NCBI RefSeq assembly: GCF_902459465.1
Contig: NC_047078.1
Span: forward strand, 9,448,333-9,512,332
Origin: Asterias rubens
Lineage: Eukaryota; Echinodermata; Asteroidea; Forcipulatida; Asteriidae
DNA length: 64,000 nucleotides
Direction: 5' to 3'
Shown here: one piece after another, positions 19,401 to 28,700 of the stretch
Numbering within the stretch: the stretch's first letter is position 1
Layout: every line of letters starts with the position of its first letter
Notes under the pieces: generated by a model
Told to the model about the DNA's origin: nothing
Database searches by the model: none
What the model saw: only the letters and a program-made list of their open reading frames with translations
Translations under genes and position numbers: made by a program

Positions 19401-21565
19401 ATGCAAAGTTTCAAATCCTACTGATATAAGAATGGTTGACCAACCTGACGGAGCAGACTGGATGAACGTGTGCGCTGATGATCTTAGCAATGCCTCTGGT
19501 CAAGAAGTCCCAGATAACCACACGGCCGTCGTTGCAGCCTACAGCTAGTAACGTACCTCTCTTGTTAAATGCGCATGTTAACGCCATGCTGATACAGTCA
19601 AGGGTGCCATCACTTTCCTAAATACAAACAAAATAATGCTTACCACAGAACTTATAAACAAGGTCAGGCCTGATACTTCACGGAGTCAACGAGGACGATT
19701 GCCTCCGTGCCCCTGGTCATTGCCTTGGTGCCCTTGAAATGCTTCAGTAGAAATGTACAATTTCCTCATAGGGTGCCCTTTACCAAGGGGAAAATGCCTT
19801 GGTGCCCTTGCCCTTTTTAACACAAAGCATACAGCCACAGGCACCAGGGGTCGACATGGGTAAGTTAATCGAACGCACCATGTGAAGGCCTATTGTGACG
19901 ATATATTCACCACGTGCATGACATGTATGGTGCCATATTGCAGGCTGGTATAGTCTATCTATCATTCAAAACCGCGCATTTTTTCGACCTTACTTATCAG
20001 TATTTATCTCAACTTACCTCTGGAAAGTTCTGGCCAAAAGACTCTGAAAGTAAACAGGTAAAAATAAAAATACTAGATATTAATAAATGGCAACGACTGA
20101 GTTAACTCGGATACGAGTTGATTTTTGTGTATGAAATAACTTGGATTAGGGTACAAGTTGACCTAAGAGATGTTAAATTTGCATCGGGGATAAAGAATAT
20201 TATTATTATTTTTTTTTTTTACCCATACAAATGAACGTATACACTGTATACTCAGTACTTTCCCGAGTCCTGTGAAAAAAATATCACAGGCATGTTATTT
20301 GGGTGGGATTCGAACCCACGACCCTTGCAATTCTAGAGCAGTGTCTTACCAACTAGACTACCGAGGTTGCCCGGTAGCTAGAGGCAGTTCGAATCCTATG
20401 TTTTGGCAGCGGGTACGGCAACGATATAAGAGATGTTAAATTTGCACCTGTTTCCAATGCAATGCTATGTTCCAATCAACATGGACAAGGTTATCCAAAA
20501 TGTAATAATACAAGTAATTAAAAATTATGAGGTAAAGTTACACCTAATGAAAGATCTATATCTTGGGGGAAACCGCAATCAAATATTTGACAACAACATT
20601 TGTTTTAAAGTTTGCATTCAAAAACATGGTACTTAGTCGACTGCCACTTGTTCATTCATTCAATTATGACTGACCAATCTATCTACGCAATCAAATGAGA
20701 TTGCTTTTGCTGGTGAGGACAAGTAAAAGAGTTCCTTTGTTTTTTTTGCTCTTTCGTTGGGCAAGGGCTTAAAGGGAAAGGTTTCTGTATGGTGCCACCA
20801 CTTTGAAAAAATAATATCTACCTCAATGCGCTATCCCTTTTTGTAAGAATTAGTGAAACAGTGGTGCCACTGGTGGCACCAAACGGAAAGTTATCCGATT
20901 AGTGTGCCAGACCCTAGAGAAAACGGTCCGTGCCGCGTCATCGGACAACTCAAGGAATCAAGGTCCAATGAAATGTGGGCTTCAATTTTCATTTTTATTG
21001 TGGTCAAAAATATTTAATTCTAGACTTCAGTCAGTATAAAATTATAAAGAAAGGGAAATTAAACTATTCCAACATCCATCATTACAATTTACAAAGACAA
21101 AAAACTCTCTTCTTAAATTAAAAAATAATTATAAACCCGGCCTTATCGTATATCGTTATTATTAACACTAGATTCTAGAAACAGAGTTAAAAATAAAAAT
21201 AAATATATAAATTTATGGTGGCAGGACACCCAGTAAAAATACTTGTTTAAGTTTATATGCATGTACATATAATTATTATTGCAGCTATCAACAAATAATA
21301 GGACATTGCAGCATGGAGGAATAAATTAGGAGCCTCCATGATTGCAGCTAGCTTGCAATCAAGGGTTTAAATGGGAGTGATAAATAAATTTCTTTTTTAA
21401 GCTGTTGACCGGTAATGTGGAATGGCGCCCTCTGTTGACAGACTAGTGTATTGCCCGTACTTAGACCAGTAGCGCACTAAAAAAACAAACACAAAACGTT
21501 TACTTTCTACACATATACACTGACGAAAAAATACATAAATAATTACCTAGTAGCTCTAAGTTCAT
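7180..21565 (-). CDS. RBBP5: Retinoblastoma-binding protein 5 (COMPASS/MLL core subunit), 14 coding exons
   Basis: WD40 scaffold of the nuclear WRAD module that activates MLL/SET1 H3K4 methyltransferases with ASH2L, WDR5 and DPY30. Coding exons on the minus strand: 21547-21565, 20018-20043, 19445-19617, 17932-18072, 17082-17169, 15723-15794, 14346-14455, 11736-11908, 10499-10671, 9713-9830, 9497-9563, 8532-8631, 8037-8160, 7180-7310; 505 codons including stop, all in phase. It starts [15 protein letters not shown]. Hallmarks are the propeller ([51 protein letters not shown]), the acidic [17 protein letters not shown] box and the activation/ASH2L-binding segment [14 protein letters not shown] to [11 protein letters not shown]. 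The basic C-terminus (ELHPLL then K/R-rich) is shorter than in vertebrates (human 538). Introns are heavily loaded with repeats. Confidence 0.95.
7446..7497. repeat. (TAA)n microsatellite
   Basis: About 16 TAA units with one interruption (tagtaa), in the last RBBP5 intron. It produces long artificial open frames of Asn, Leu or Tyr, which are not genes. Confidence 0.95.
8220..8525. mobile_element. Two copies of the 'TTACCGCAAAC' repeat family
   Basis: Two adjacent segments (about 8225-8320 and 8408-8520) each read TTTCAGAACCAACACTACTC, then CACATGGGGTTACC-like sequence, then CCACCATGCAAAGTTTCAAA. The same order is found at 19310-19425 next to RBBP5 exon 3. Shorter relatives occur at 11935, 50215 and 59890. 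This pair lies between RBBP5 exons 12 and 13; the right copy ends about 10 bases from the exon 12 donor. Confidence 0.65.
8941..9112. repeat. Displaced duplicate of the 6924-7095 minisatellite segment
   Basis: 172 bases match 6924-7095 at a constant offset of 2017, with a single visible mismatch (8945). The copy starts agtcggtctatgacacaggg and both end at ttattatac. It lies in RBBP5 intron 11, while the source-like array lies beyond the last exon. Confidence 0.9.
9115..9300 (-). mobile_element. tRNA-related SINE, head region, minus orientation
   Basis: The reverse strand reads CTGTGGCCGAGCGATCTAGT, then CAAGCTCTAGTGTTG, then a B-box-like GTGGGTATGAATCTCATTC, then TGCCCTTGAGCAAGGTACTTAA. This matches the SINE seen complete at 10145-10485. 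It is diverged and not a functional tRNA gene. Confidence 0.65.
10145..10485 (+). mobile_element. tRNA-related SINE, near full length
   Basis: The head has CTCAAGCTCTGGTGTTTC and the B-box GTGGGTTTGAATCCCGGTC. The body has GAGCAAGACACTTAACTATA and GGGTACCTGTGAGAGCAGGG, and the tail GTGCGATATAAA is followed by an AT-rich run with CATTATTATT. Tail-only or partial relatives occur at 24000-24215, 29150-29350 and 51670-51925. It lies in an RBBP5 intron and ends about 15 bases from the exon 9 donor. Confidence 0.7.
11257..11634 (+). mobile_element. TTAA-family MITE, complete
   Basis: TTAA (11253-11256), then AGACAGTGGACACTATTGG at the left end, and AGTGTCCACTGCCT at the right end followed by TTAA (11635-11638). 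The centre holds a 41-bp hairpin (11429-11469): 19-bp perfect arms GATTTCGAGACCTCAAGTT and inverse around a 3-nt loop. No ORF of note. It lies in an RBBP5 intron. Confidence 0.9.
11935..12120. mobile_element. 'GGTTTGCGGTAACACCATG' repeat copy
   Basis: Begins GTGGTTTGCGGCAACACCAT, then TGTATATCTACTTGTTGGG, CTTTTGAGAACTTGTCTTGC and ACTGCGGAGTAGACG. The same block order is seen at 59890-60000 and inverted at 50215-50430. From 12045 it also contains a short diverged copy of RBBP5 exon 8 sequence (GCAAGGACCTCTCCGCTTTC to GATACGATCCGCAGT), so exon sequence has been locally duplicated. Confidence 0.6.
12211..12621 (-). mobile_element. Non-LTR retrotransposon fragment, C-terminal reverse transcriptase tail
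   Basis: An open frame of 136 codons on the minus strand reads [51 protein letters not shown] and [15 protein letters not shown]. These are typical of the region after the polymerase domain in RTE-like/CR1-like LINEs of invertebrates. The rest of the ORF is missing (5' truncation) and the fragment lies in an RBBP5 intron, so it is a dead insertion rather than a host gene. The clade is uncertain. Confidence 0.85.
12667..12806. mobile_element. TA-flanked MITE with perfect 30-bp terminal inverted repeats
   Basis: The ends AAGGCCGGTTTATAGTCGGT and inverse continue for 30 matching bases (through CGCGCGATGG). TA flanks both ends. Only about 80 bases separate the arms. It is GC-rich compared with its surroundings. 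The structure fits a Tc1/mariner-type or other TA-targeting element. It lies in RBBP5 intron 7. Confidence 0.85.
13110..13520 (-). mobile_element. tRNA-related SINE, full length, minus orientation
   Basis: On the minus strand: GTGTCGTGGCCGAGCGATTA, CTCTGGTGTTTCTGATCAGC, B-box GTGGGTTTGAATCCCCAGCC, TGACACTTGTGTCC, then a body ending in the GCGCTATATAAGAC-type tail (plus-strand CTTATATAGCGC near 13120). This is the best-preserved head of the family with 18300-18402. Confidence 0.75.
13609..14225. mobile_element. GGGCCCAATTTCAT-type MITE split by a TTAA element
   Basis: The host MITE starts gggcccaatttcataaaacc, breaks at TTAA (13633), resumes after the insert with ttaagcacaaaaattggctt and ends ctttatgaaatttggccc. 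Inner arms AACAGGATTACCAACCAAAT and inverse are intact. A second copy of the same family starts at 14227 (gggcccaattttatggctct) and runs to about 14338. Confidence 0.85.
13637..14015 (+). mobile_element. TTAA-family MITE nested in another MITE
   Basis: The left end AGGCAGTGGACACTATTGG follows TTAA (13633-13636); the right end TAGTGTCCACTGCCT precedes TTAA (14016-14019). The central 'gagacctcaag...' hairpin is present. Removing the insert with one TTAA restores a continuous host MITE. Confidence 0.92.
14488..15000. mobile_element. Three-layer nested element upstream of RBBP5 exon 7
   Basis: The outer layer is a TTAA-family left end (TTAA then AGGCACTG) whose sequence resumes near 14962 with CTGGACCTGTTTGGTAATTG. 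The middle layer (about 14496-14962) has AGTTAGGACGAGTAAC and CAATACATCCTAATGC motifs, repeated twice. The inner layer (14680-14860) is the GTTCATACTTCTTGCGAATGC MITE. The outer layer begins about 32 bases upstream of the exon 7 acceptor on the minus strand. Confidence 0.75.
15158..15535 (+). mobile_element. TTAA-family MITE, complete
   Basis: TTAA (15154-15157), left end AGACAGTGAACACTATTGG, right end CAATAGTGTCCACTACCT, TTAA (15536-15539). The inner palindrome is partly decayed. It lies in an RBBP5 intron, between exons 6 and 7. Confidence 0.88.
16130..16680 (+). mobile_element. CR1/Rex-like LINE fragment, 3' end with ATT tail
   Basis: Broken frame upstream ([29 protein letters not shown]), then 91 open codons with [34 protein letters not shown] and [14 protein letters not shown]. 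This is the conserved C-terminus of many CR1-like reverse transcriptases. It ends in (ATT)n at about 16657-16676, a common 3' tail of such LINEs. It is 5'-truncated. It lies in an RBBP5 intron. Confidence 0.85.
16855..17030. repeat. Dispersed repeat, inverted copy at 24895-25125
   Basis: Blocks GACTGGGCCCCTGTCTTTA, GATCCAGTGATTCCATTGGA and TGTAGGTCAAAGGTTACAC occur here, and all occur on the opposite strand in the same order at 24895-25125. No coding potential seen. It lies in RBBP5 intron 5, between exons 5 and 6. Confidence 0.6.
17400..17588 (-). repeat. 'CTTGGTGCCCTTG' dispersed repeat, minus orientation
   Basis: Contains GGGCAAGGGCACCAAGGCAT and TTTCTACTGGAGTATTTCAA, with GCCTCCATGAAGTATCAGG at the right end. 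Copies lie at 19665-19830 (opposite strand), 25220-25400 and 62200-62395. Ends pair loosely (CAGGCCTGTATGCTTC near the left, TGAAGTATCAGG at the right). Confidence 0.6.
17589..17821. mobile_element. GGGCCCAATTTCAT-type MITE, complete
   Basis: Starts gggcccaatttcatagagct, has CTTAAGCAAAACAATTCTTG and ends AAGCAGCTCTATGAAGTTGG then CCCC. It has an intact TTAAG motif in both arms, which is the target used by nested TTAA elements elsewhere. It lies in RBBP5 intron 4. Confidence 0.8.
18300..18526 (+). mobile_element. SINE head joined to a TTAA-family fragment
   Basis: 18300-18402 is a well-kept tRNA-like head: GCCGTGGCCAAGCAGTTAAG, CTCTGGTGTTTCTGATCAGC, GTGGGTTCGAATCCCCAGCC. At about 18405 it passes directly into the right third of a TTAA-family MITE (CAGAGGGAGCTATTTCTCAC to TGTCCACTGCCT, then TTAA). 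It lies in RBBP5 intron 3. Confidence 0.7.
18596..19385. repeat. 141-bp tandem array (about 4.7 units) closed by an inverted arm
   Basis: Units start with GGTTTGCGGTAACACCATG at 18596, 18737, 18878, 19019 and 19160, an exact 141-base period with almost no divergence. Each contains GATCAGTATGCTCTGATC (a small palindrome) and ACTATATATAGAAA. From about 19262 to 19385 the sequence is the inverse of one unit (AGTTCTTTTCAGAACCACCC to TGGTGTTACCGCAAAC). The array lies in RBBP5 intron 3 and ends 60 bases from the exon 3 donor. Confidence 0.92.
19665..19830 (+). repeat. 'CTTGGTGCCCTTG' dispersed repeat
   Basis: Starts GGCCTGATACTTCACGGAGT and contains TCATTGCCTTGGTGCCCTTG twice around TAGAAATGTACAATTTCC. 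Opposite orientation to 17400-17588. It lies in RBBP5 intron 2. Confidence 0.6.
20236..20402 (-). mobile_element. Second tRNA-related SINE family, minus orientation
   Basis: On the minus strand: CGGTAGTCTAGTTGGTAAGA, CACTGCTCTAGAATTGCAAG, B-box GTGGGTTCGAATCCCACCC, then CAGGACTCGGGAAAGTACTG. Plus-strand copies are at 58718-58900 and 62990-63200. The acceptor-stem pairing expected of a real tRNA is not present, so this is a SINE. It lies in RBBP5 intron 1. Confidence 0.65.
20780..20910. mobile_element. 'TGGCGCCACCACTTT' short inverted-repeat element
   Basis: Starts GTTTCTGTATGGTGCCACCA and ends GTGGCACCAAACGGAAAG, an inverted pair around an AT-rich core with TACCTCAATG. Relatives: 22195-22315, 22540-22670, 39590-39720, 46085-46235. 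Confidence 0.6.
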
Positions 21566-22725
21566 CTTGATGCCTCCATACAATATTTTTAAATGATTTC
21601 TTGAGCAAATGTCAAATAACAACGTATTTACTGCCCGTTTATCGGAAGAGCCAAGAAAACTTTTGCTTACAAACTCAAAGATGGCGGCATTTTGGAGGCT
21701 TAGTCAACAACTATAATTTTAAAGCTTTTGTTTTTTTTTACTAAAGTACTAGCCTACAATAAAAAAAGCGTGAAACTAATATGACAGTTGTTAAATATTA
21801 TATTATTAAAAGAAAAAGATTCAAATTTTATAAAATATTAATGTTTAAACAAAATAAACAATACACTTTTTTGCATATCCGGTTTCAGCAGCTAGTCTTT
21901 GTTTTTCTTCCGTTTTGTCAGTAAATAAACGCTTCAATGCTGCTGTAGTTTCAGTAAAAATTTGCCGAAATCTCTTCTTGAACAGCAGGTAAGTGTGATC
22001 ATCATTGCTGTATGAGTGCTTGCTTATCATGTTGTTGTGTTAATTAGTTTTAAAATGTGAATATCAAGTTATGAATGCAGGATTTCCATTAATTTAGGTT
22101 GTTAAAAAAGTTGACCTCTACTGATTCTCCACTTCTCCACATGCTGGACAGAGTGCACCGAGAGTGAGAGGGGGTAGGGAGGAGGAGTGGAAAAGTTTCC
22201 GTATGGCGCCACCACTTTTTCATTCTATATATGAAATAAATATAGTATCTAATTTACCTCAATGAAATATCCATTTTTGTAAAAATGAGTGGCGCCATAC
22301 GGAAAGTTATCCAAAAATAAATAAATGGGATTTATGATTTTCTGCTGGACAAGTGAAGTGATAAAAGGTAGTGGCAGGTTACGATTTTACGAAAATATTC
22401 CCAAAACCAAAAAGTTAACACAGGTTTCGGGTTGTCAATATATATTTTGTGTGGTGAGGCTAAAAAAAATTCCTCGTAGCCCCACCCACCCCCCTAAAGT
22501 GTTTGTAGTATTAGTAAAGGATTCATGATAACATGCAGAAGAAGCTCTGTATCCTGCCACCACTTTCTAGTTCGTTATGAAATTTTAGTAACTTATAAAA
22601 AATATCTACTCAATGAGATATTTTTGAATTTTGGTAAAAATTTGTGAAAAAAGGATACGCAACATCTTTCCTGAAATTCCATTGAAATTATGTATTGTAT
22701 TGATTTATCCAATTATTTGTTGTAG
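21566..22725. promoter_or_regulatory. Divergent promoter region between RBBP5 and GABPA
   Basis: The RBBP5 start (minus, 21565) and the first GABPA coding exon (22726) face away from each other. CAAAGATGGCGGCATTTT (about 21675-21692) is a strong YY1 consensus, and TATCGGAAGAGCC nearby (about 21641) has an ETS-like GGAAG core. GABPA must have an untranslated upstream exon here, because its first coding exon begins at an acceptor (TTTGTTGTAG). 22195-22315 and 22540-22670 are short inverted-repeat elements. Confidence 0.5.
22195..22315. mobile_element. 'TGGCGCCACCACTTT' short inverted-repeat element
   Basis: Ends AAAGTTTCCGTATGGCGCCA and the inverse TGGCGCCATACGGAAAGTT are clean 18-19 base arms around an AT-rich core. 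A related but diverged unit with CCTGCCACCACTTTCTAG lies at 22540-22670. Confidence 0.7.
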
Positions 22726-22742
22726 TGAGAGAGTTTGCAGCC

Positions 22743-25700
22743 ATGGACGACGGCGGATTAGATGTTGTAGAGGAGCTGTTACATGTTGTACCAGACCAAC
22801 CTGATCAGCCTCAGCAAGATGATCATATCCTTACCGCTATGGAGATAAAACAAGAGGGGAAAACACTACCTTTATTAAGGTATATGGTAAACTTTGAACA
22901 GTTCAGGGCGCTGGTCACAAATAATGGCACTAGAAAATGAGTGACAGCATCCATACAATTTTTGGATGCTTCGAAAGGTTCTTCTATTCTATTCTTAAAC
23001 CTGTTTCATAATTTGACAGCGAATATGAATGTGATAACAATTTTGACGTCACAAATTCGCAACGAATAATTCGCATCAGTTGATTTGTGCTCAACTCCTG
23101 CAAATGATTTGCTGCGAAACTGGCCATGTGACGGAAATGTTTGATTTGCATTCGCAGTAGTCTCATCTGGGCCAAATTTCATGGCTCTGCTGACTGCCGA
23201 ATTATGCGCAAGGATCACTGCAAAAAATCCCTGCTAACTCAGGAAATCTGCTTGGGGTAAGCGCAGAATTTCCTGCTTCCGTAAGCGCGTATTCTTTGCT
23301 TGCGGTCAGCAGAGCCATGAAGTAGGGCCCTGTTGTTGGCAAAGCCTAAGCCCTGTTCATACTTCCTGCGAATGCAATGCAAACATTGGTGCGCAATTTT
23401 GGTGCGCGCTGTTATTACTCTAGTGACCCAAAAACTTTGCTTCGCTCGAAACATTCGCAGGAAGTATGAATCGGGCTTAAGTTCACTTGAGTTAATGATG
23501 TCTTCACTAGAACGCTAAATGATAAGATGTTATAAACATTTCGATGGTGTAAGCATGTTTGTAGGTTCTGATGGTTAAATCAGAAGTTAAAGTTGTCTAA
23601 TTTGTTCTCTTGTTTTTGTTTTACAGTGGGGAATCGCCCAAAACTTCGCAGAATGTTGTATCTCACATGATGGACATAGCGGAGCCTTTGATAAACCTGA
23701 AGAAGGCCCTCGAGCAACGGTTACAATGCAGCCTGAAAGACCATGAGATCTACTTACAAAACAGTACATTGGTAAACATTCTTAGTATTTCAATATCCTC
23801 GCCTCAGTTTTAAACATTGTAGCGTTGACCAGGGGTTGCAAGTAACACAGTTTATTGACACAAGAAGGTACGGTAAACTGGCTTTTCTGTCCTCATTTCA
23901 GAGCATTATTTACACTCAACAAGTCAAACTAAATACACGATAGACAAAAGCCCAAAGCCAAAGAGCGCACTCTCTGGCGAGCAGATATATAATTACAGTG
24001 ATGAATTTTGAGACCCAATGTTTAGCACCTTATAATGGTTTACAAGGTGCTACGGCGCATACAGCAGCCACAGTATACTCCCCAGGGAGCTGAGAAACAT
24101 TAAAAAGGGATGTTATTGGCCCTACGACCATCAGGGCACTAATGTAAAGCGCATTGATACGGTTATTGTGAAATGCGCTATATAAGAATTTGTTGTTATT
24201 ATTATTATTTTTATTATCACACCCCCGACGGCTACGGACGTCTCAAAGCCAGGCCAAAGGCTTACGCAGAGGCCATGGCGTTCCTCTCCGTTATCTTGGT
24301 TTACAGCAGGGAACCTGACTTCATAATTCTTTTGTTTTGTAGTTAAGTGAAGAGAAGAGTTTGATCGAGCAGGGAGTCATCGCCAAGGGAGTATTGCAGT
24401 TCAGTGTACAGGTCATATCAGCACAAGGTAAACATTAAACAATATTGTTAATGTAAACTTAATGCAATTTTGGCTAGAAACCTATTACTGTTCAGCAAGA
24501 TTTCTGTACTTAGCAAGATTTTGTGCTTAAAGGCTTTTTGAAATTGAGCTCTGAACTATCCTAATTGATTTGTTTGGAGTTTGAAGAACATGAAGTGAGG
24601 TTATACATATACAACTAGCCAGACGTTTCGACCTTAGTAGAGTCTTTCTCGAAGGCTAAATGATAATACTGTTAGTGAAATTATACATACAACAAATAGT
24701 TACTGGACGGACGTTTCGACCCTAGCAGAGTTTTCTTGAAGGTATAATAATATAATAATAAAAGAAGTCAAGAGCAGACAGGAAAAAGCAAGGTATGAAC
24801 AATGACGAAGGAGACAAAGTCTGGGGGAGGGGGGGGTTGTAGCCTGAACATCTGATGTCACACTTCGAGGCTCGTGAATAATGCCAGAGACCTGCCTCCA
24901 AACCAGCGTGTATATTCACCTTTGACCTACATTCATTTGACATAGATACACAGTCAAATTCTATTGTGTCAGCCTTGTACTGTTTGCTTGGGCATCTAGG
25001 AAAGCTCATGTCACTGTGCACATTTATCCAATATCGTTGTATCCAATGGAATCACTGGATCTGAGTAGCAGGTACATGTCTATGTCCTAGTGGATAAAGA
25101 CAGGGGCCCAGTCTAGGGGGGTTGGAGGGAAGGGGCTGGTTTGACCACAAGAATATGGAAACACAAAGAGCAAGATCAAAGGTGGGAAGAGGGAGAAATT
25201 ATTTAGTGATTGAGGCAGACTACAGAGGCAGGCCTGGAATAACACGTAGGCTACGACAACCATGGCCTCCATGGCCCCCTGGTCTTGACCTAGGTGCCCC
25301 TTCAAAAGTTTCCCATTGATTTACCAGTGTAAGTGCCCTTTGCAAAATTAAAATGGCCTCGCCCTTTTAGAGACGAAATTCCTGGTCTGTAAAGGGGGAG
25401 GCAAAGACAAAAGGTCTACGAGAATCACTAGAGCATTCTGTGTGTATCGAAGCAAGTCACTGCACCAGACACAATTAAGTCACACTTGCAACTTTAATTT
25501 TGAAATTGTTTTTAAATTTCTGTGCAGGAGTCAAACCTCGAATTAACATTGTCGATGTCATAAAACCCATCACAGTTGAAGTTGCAATTGAGCAGCGAGC
25601 AGGTATGAGTTTTTCTACTAGTAAAGTATAAGTCTACCACTGAGGGGAACTATAAACATGAACAGTAAACTTGGGGTACAACCATGAGTAAAATCTCTTT

Positions 25701-28700
25701 TAAAGGAGTGGTGGCTCTGAAAAGAGTCGGTTTGGTCTCAACGTTTCGAACAGTATAGACAATGTGACCTATAATTTACATTCATCACCCTCTGTTGAAA
25801 AAACACTGTTTACGTCATGTTTCGCCGGGCAAAAAGACACGTAGTCACGGTAAGATTGCATACACTTTCTAGCTGGCTGCCAAAACACAAAGGTTTTGCC
25901 CGGTGGTATGCGCGCTGGCTGGTCCAGCTTAAAATTTTTAATTTTTCTAAGGTGTTTTGTTTTATATAATTGTTTAAACCTTTTAAAAGCACCAGACACC
26001 TTTGGTAATTGTCAAAGACCAGTAATCTCACTCGGACCCCAGCATTATGTTTAAGATAAAACACCTGTGAAAATTTTGACTCAATTGGTTGTCAAAGTTG
26101 CAACAGAAATATGAGGCCTGAAGTTTTTGATTACTTGAGTGAGAAATAACCTTTTTTCTCAAAAACTATGCTACTTTAGAGGGAGCCCGTTCTCACGATG
26201 TTTTATGCTATTAACAGCTTGTTACCAAGTCAGTTTTTATGCGTTTTTTATTCTAAATGATAACCAACAGGGTCCAGTGCCTTGTTTGTGCTACTAAGGT
26301 CTGGCTTAGACTTTTTAATTTTTATGTATATGGTGTGTTTTTTAAGAATTTGTTTCAACCTTTTAACTGATGAGTTCTCATGTTCTCTTTGTGATTTCAC
26401 CAGCTCCAGTACAGGTGGAAGATGGGACGGGATGTAAATGGGTTGTGTGTAACAGCTACAAGGAGGAACAAGAGAAGCAAGGAATACCCCTCGGTGAGTT
26501 GGCATTCTTAAAGACACTGGACACTATTGGTAAATTGTCAAAGACCAGTCTTCTCACTTTGTGTATCTCAACATATGCATAAAATAACAAACCTGTGAAT
26601 ATTTGAGCTCAATGGGGCATCGAAGATGCAAGATAATAATGGAAGAAGAAAAACCTTGTCACAAGTTGTGTGCTTTCAGGTACTTGATTTCAAGACCTCA
26701 AAATCAAATTTTTAGGTCTCAAAATCAAATTCGTGGAAAGTTACTACTTTCTCGAAAACTACGTTACCTCAGAGGGAGCCGTTTCTCACAATGTTTTATC
26801 AACAGCTCCCCATTTCTCGTTACCAAGTAAGGTTTTATGCTAATAATTATTTTGAGTAATTACCAATAGTGTCCACTGCCTCGAAATAACTGAGTATAGA
26901 TTGCAAAATATTTCAGTTGTTAAGATTAATGCCACCTTCTTTATTGTGGCACCCCACCATAGTGGTATTGTCTATGGCATGACTATAGATGAGCAGAGAA
27001 TTCCTTTTTGAAATGTCAAGACCACACTGGCTCTTTTCAGAGCCGTTTGCGTTTACGTTGATTACTCGACAGGATCCTTAAGTGAAGACATTAGGCCAAG
27101 GGTTCTTGACTGTTGAAGGAGTGCAGATCGGACACACAAGTGCTATCAGAAAAACAAGCCCACAATAACAGATTTATACCTAGTTGTACCGTCAAGTTTA
27201 CTATTTATTTATAGTTCTTTCCTAAGTATGGTTGATGTTATGTATTTCATTGTTTTTCTCATCCGCAATGCCCGGAGCAAGTTGAATGCCCTTGATATCC
27301 TAGACTGGACAATTCCACTTTATCAAAGGGGGGGGGGGTTAGTTCTCAGATGTGTGTATTTGTTTCTTCAAGACTGGAAACAAAATAGGGGCAGTGAGAT
27401 CAGTGACCCCTGGAATTGTGGTTGGGCCTAAAGCTACTTTAAAGTCTTTCCCCCTGACTTATTATTAACCCTCATTGCTATTCACACTTCAACCATCAGC
27501 TCCTAAAGACTGGACAAAGGACCAGACTATTCATTGGTTCTATTGGGCCACTAAAGAGTTCAACGTGGACACGTGTACAATGCCGAAGGAGCTGCAGCTT
27601 AACGGAGAGGAATTGTGTCAATTAACCAAGAGGTTTTTCATCGCTCAGTTGCCCAAGGTACCAAATGTCGAGCTTATGTGGTCCCACTTGGAAATTCTTA
27701 AAAAATGTGAGTAAAAAATATTATTAGTAATAATAATAATAATGTTTCTAGTGGGCCGTGTCTGTCAATAATGACACTCCTGGCGCAAAAAAACAAGAAC
27801 TTTGCTAATACACATGACACAAGACAACCAAAAGTTTGAAGGCTATTGTGTTCGCAAACAGATATGTCTTGAGATGATTTTTTGAATTTTGAACAAAATT
27901 AAAAGTTGCGTCCCCTTGGCTGCATGCCGCTTCCCAGGTTGAATCATAAGCTTGGGTGATCCCTGGCTATACGGACGTTACAGGTTGAACGGCTTCTGAC
28001 TGGCACCCATGAACAAACCTTTTGAAATGAAACTGTCACACGTTAGTTTTGTTTTGTTGTGTACATCTACATAGGATTCAATCAAACGCACAGTTCCAAA
28101 AAACAAAGGTGTACTTTGCTTTTAACTAATATTTGCCCACTTTTGTGGAATCCCTTAAACTTGTTCAAACACATACATGTACCTTTAAGCACATCTTAAG
28201 ATATTTTAATGTTAACATTTCAGATCAAAAAGAGGTTCGAAAGCCGCCGGAACGTCCCCTTCGTATCACAGGATTTGGATCAGATGACAAACTTAACTGC
28301 CATGGGAACAGAACAGGTAAGCCATGCAGTGCTCAAATTTTCAGACTTTCTTCACTAATTAGATAGCATTTAGAGTATTTATCCAGATCAAAATTTCCTT
28401 TAAAATGTTAAAGGAACATTACAGAATTGGTTTTGCTAGCTAAAAAGTTGCTGGCAGTGTAGTCATCCACCATATACATAAACCGACAAACCTGTAAAAG
28501 TTTGAGATCGATCGGCCAATGATGAATTTTGCAGTGCATCGATGCCAAAACAAAAACGAATAAAACACTTACTGAGCGAAAAACTTAAAACGCGAAAATT
28601 TGATTATTTATTTCTCATCAAATATGAAATTTCAGACAGAAATATTTCGAAGGATGTTTTCTACTATCATCATCATTAGACCGTGTAAGTTCTATGTAAA

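Noticed and set aside
20236-20402. tRNA gene candidate on the minus strand
   Set aside because: Same reasoning; two other copies at 58718 and 62990 share non-tRNA sequence on both sides.
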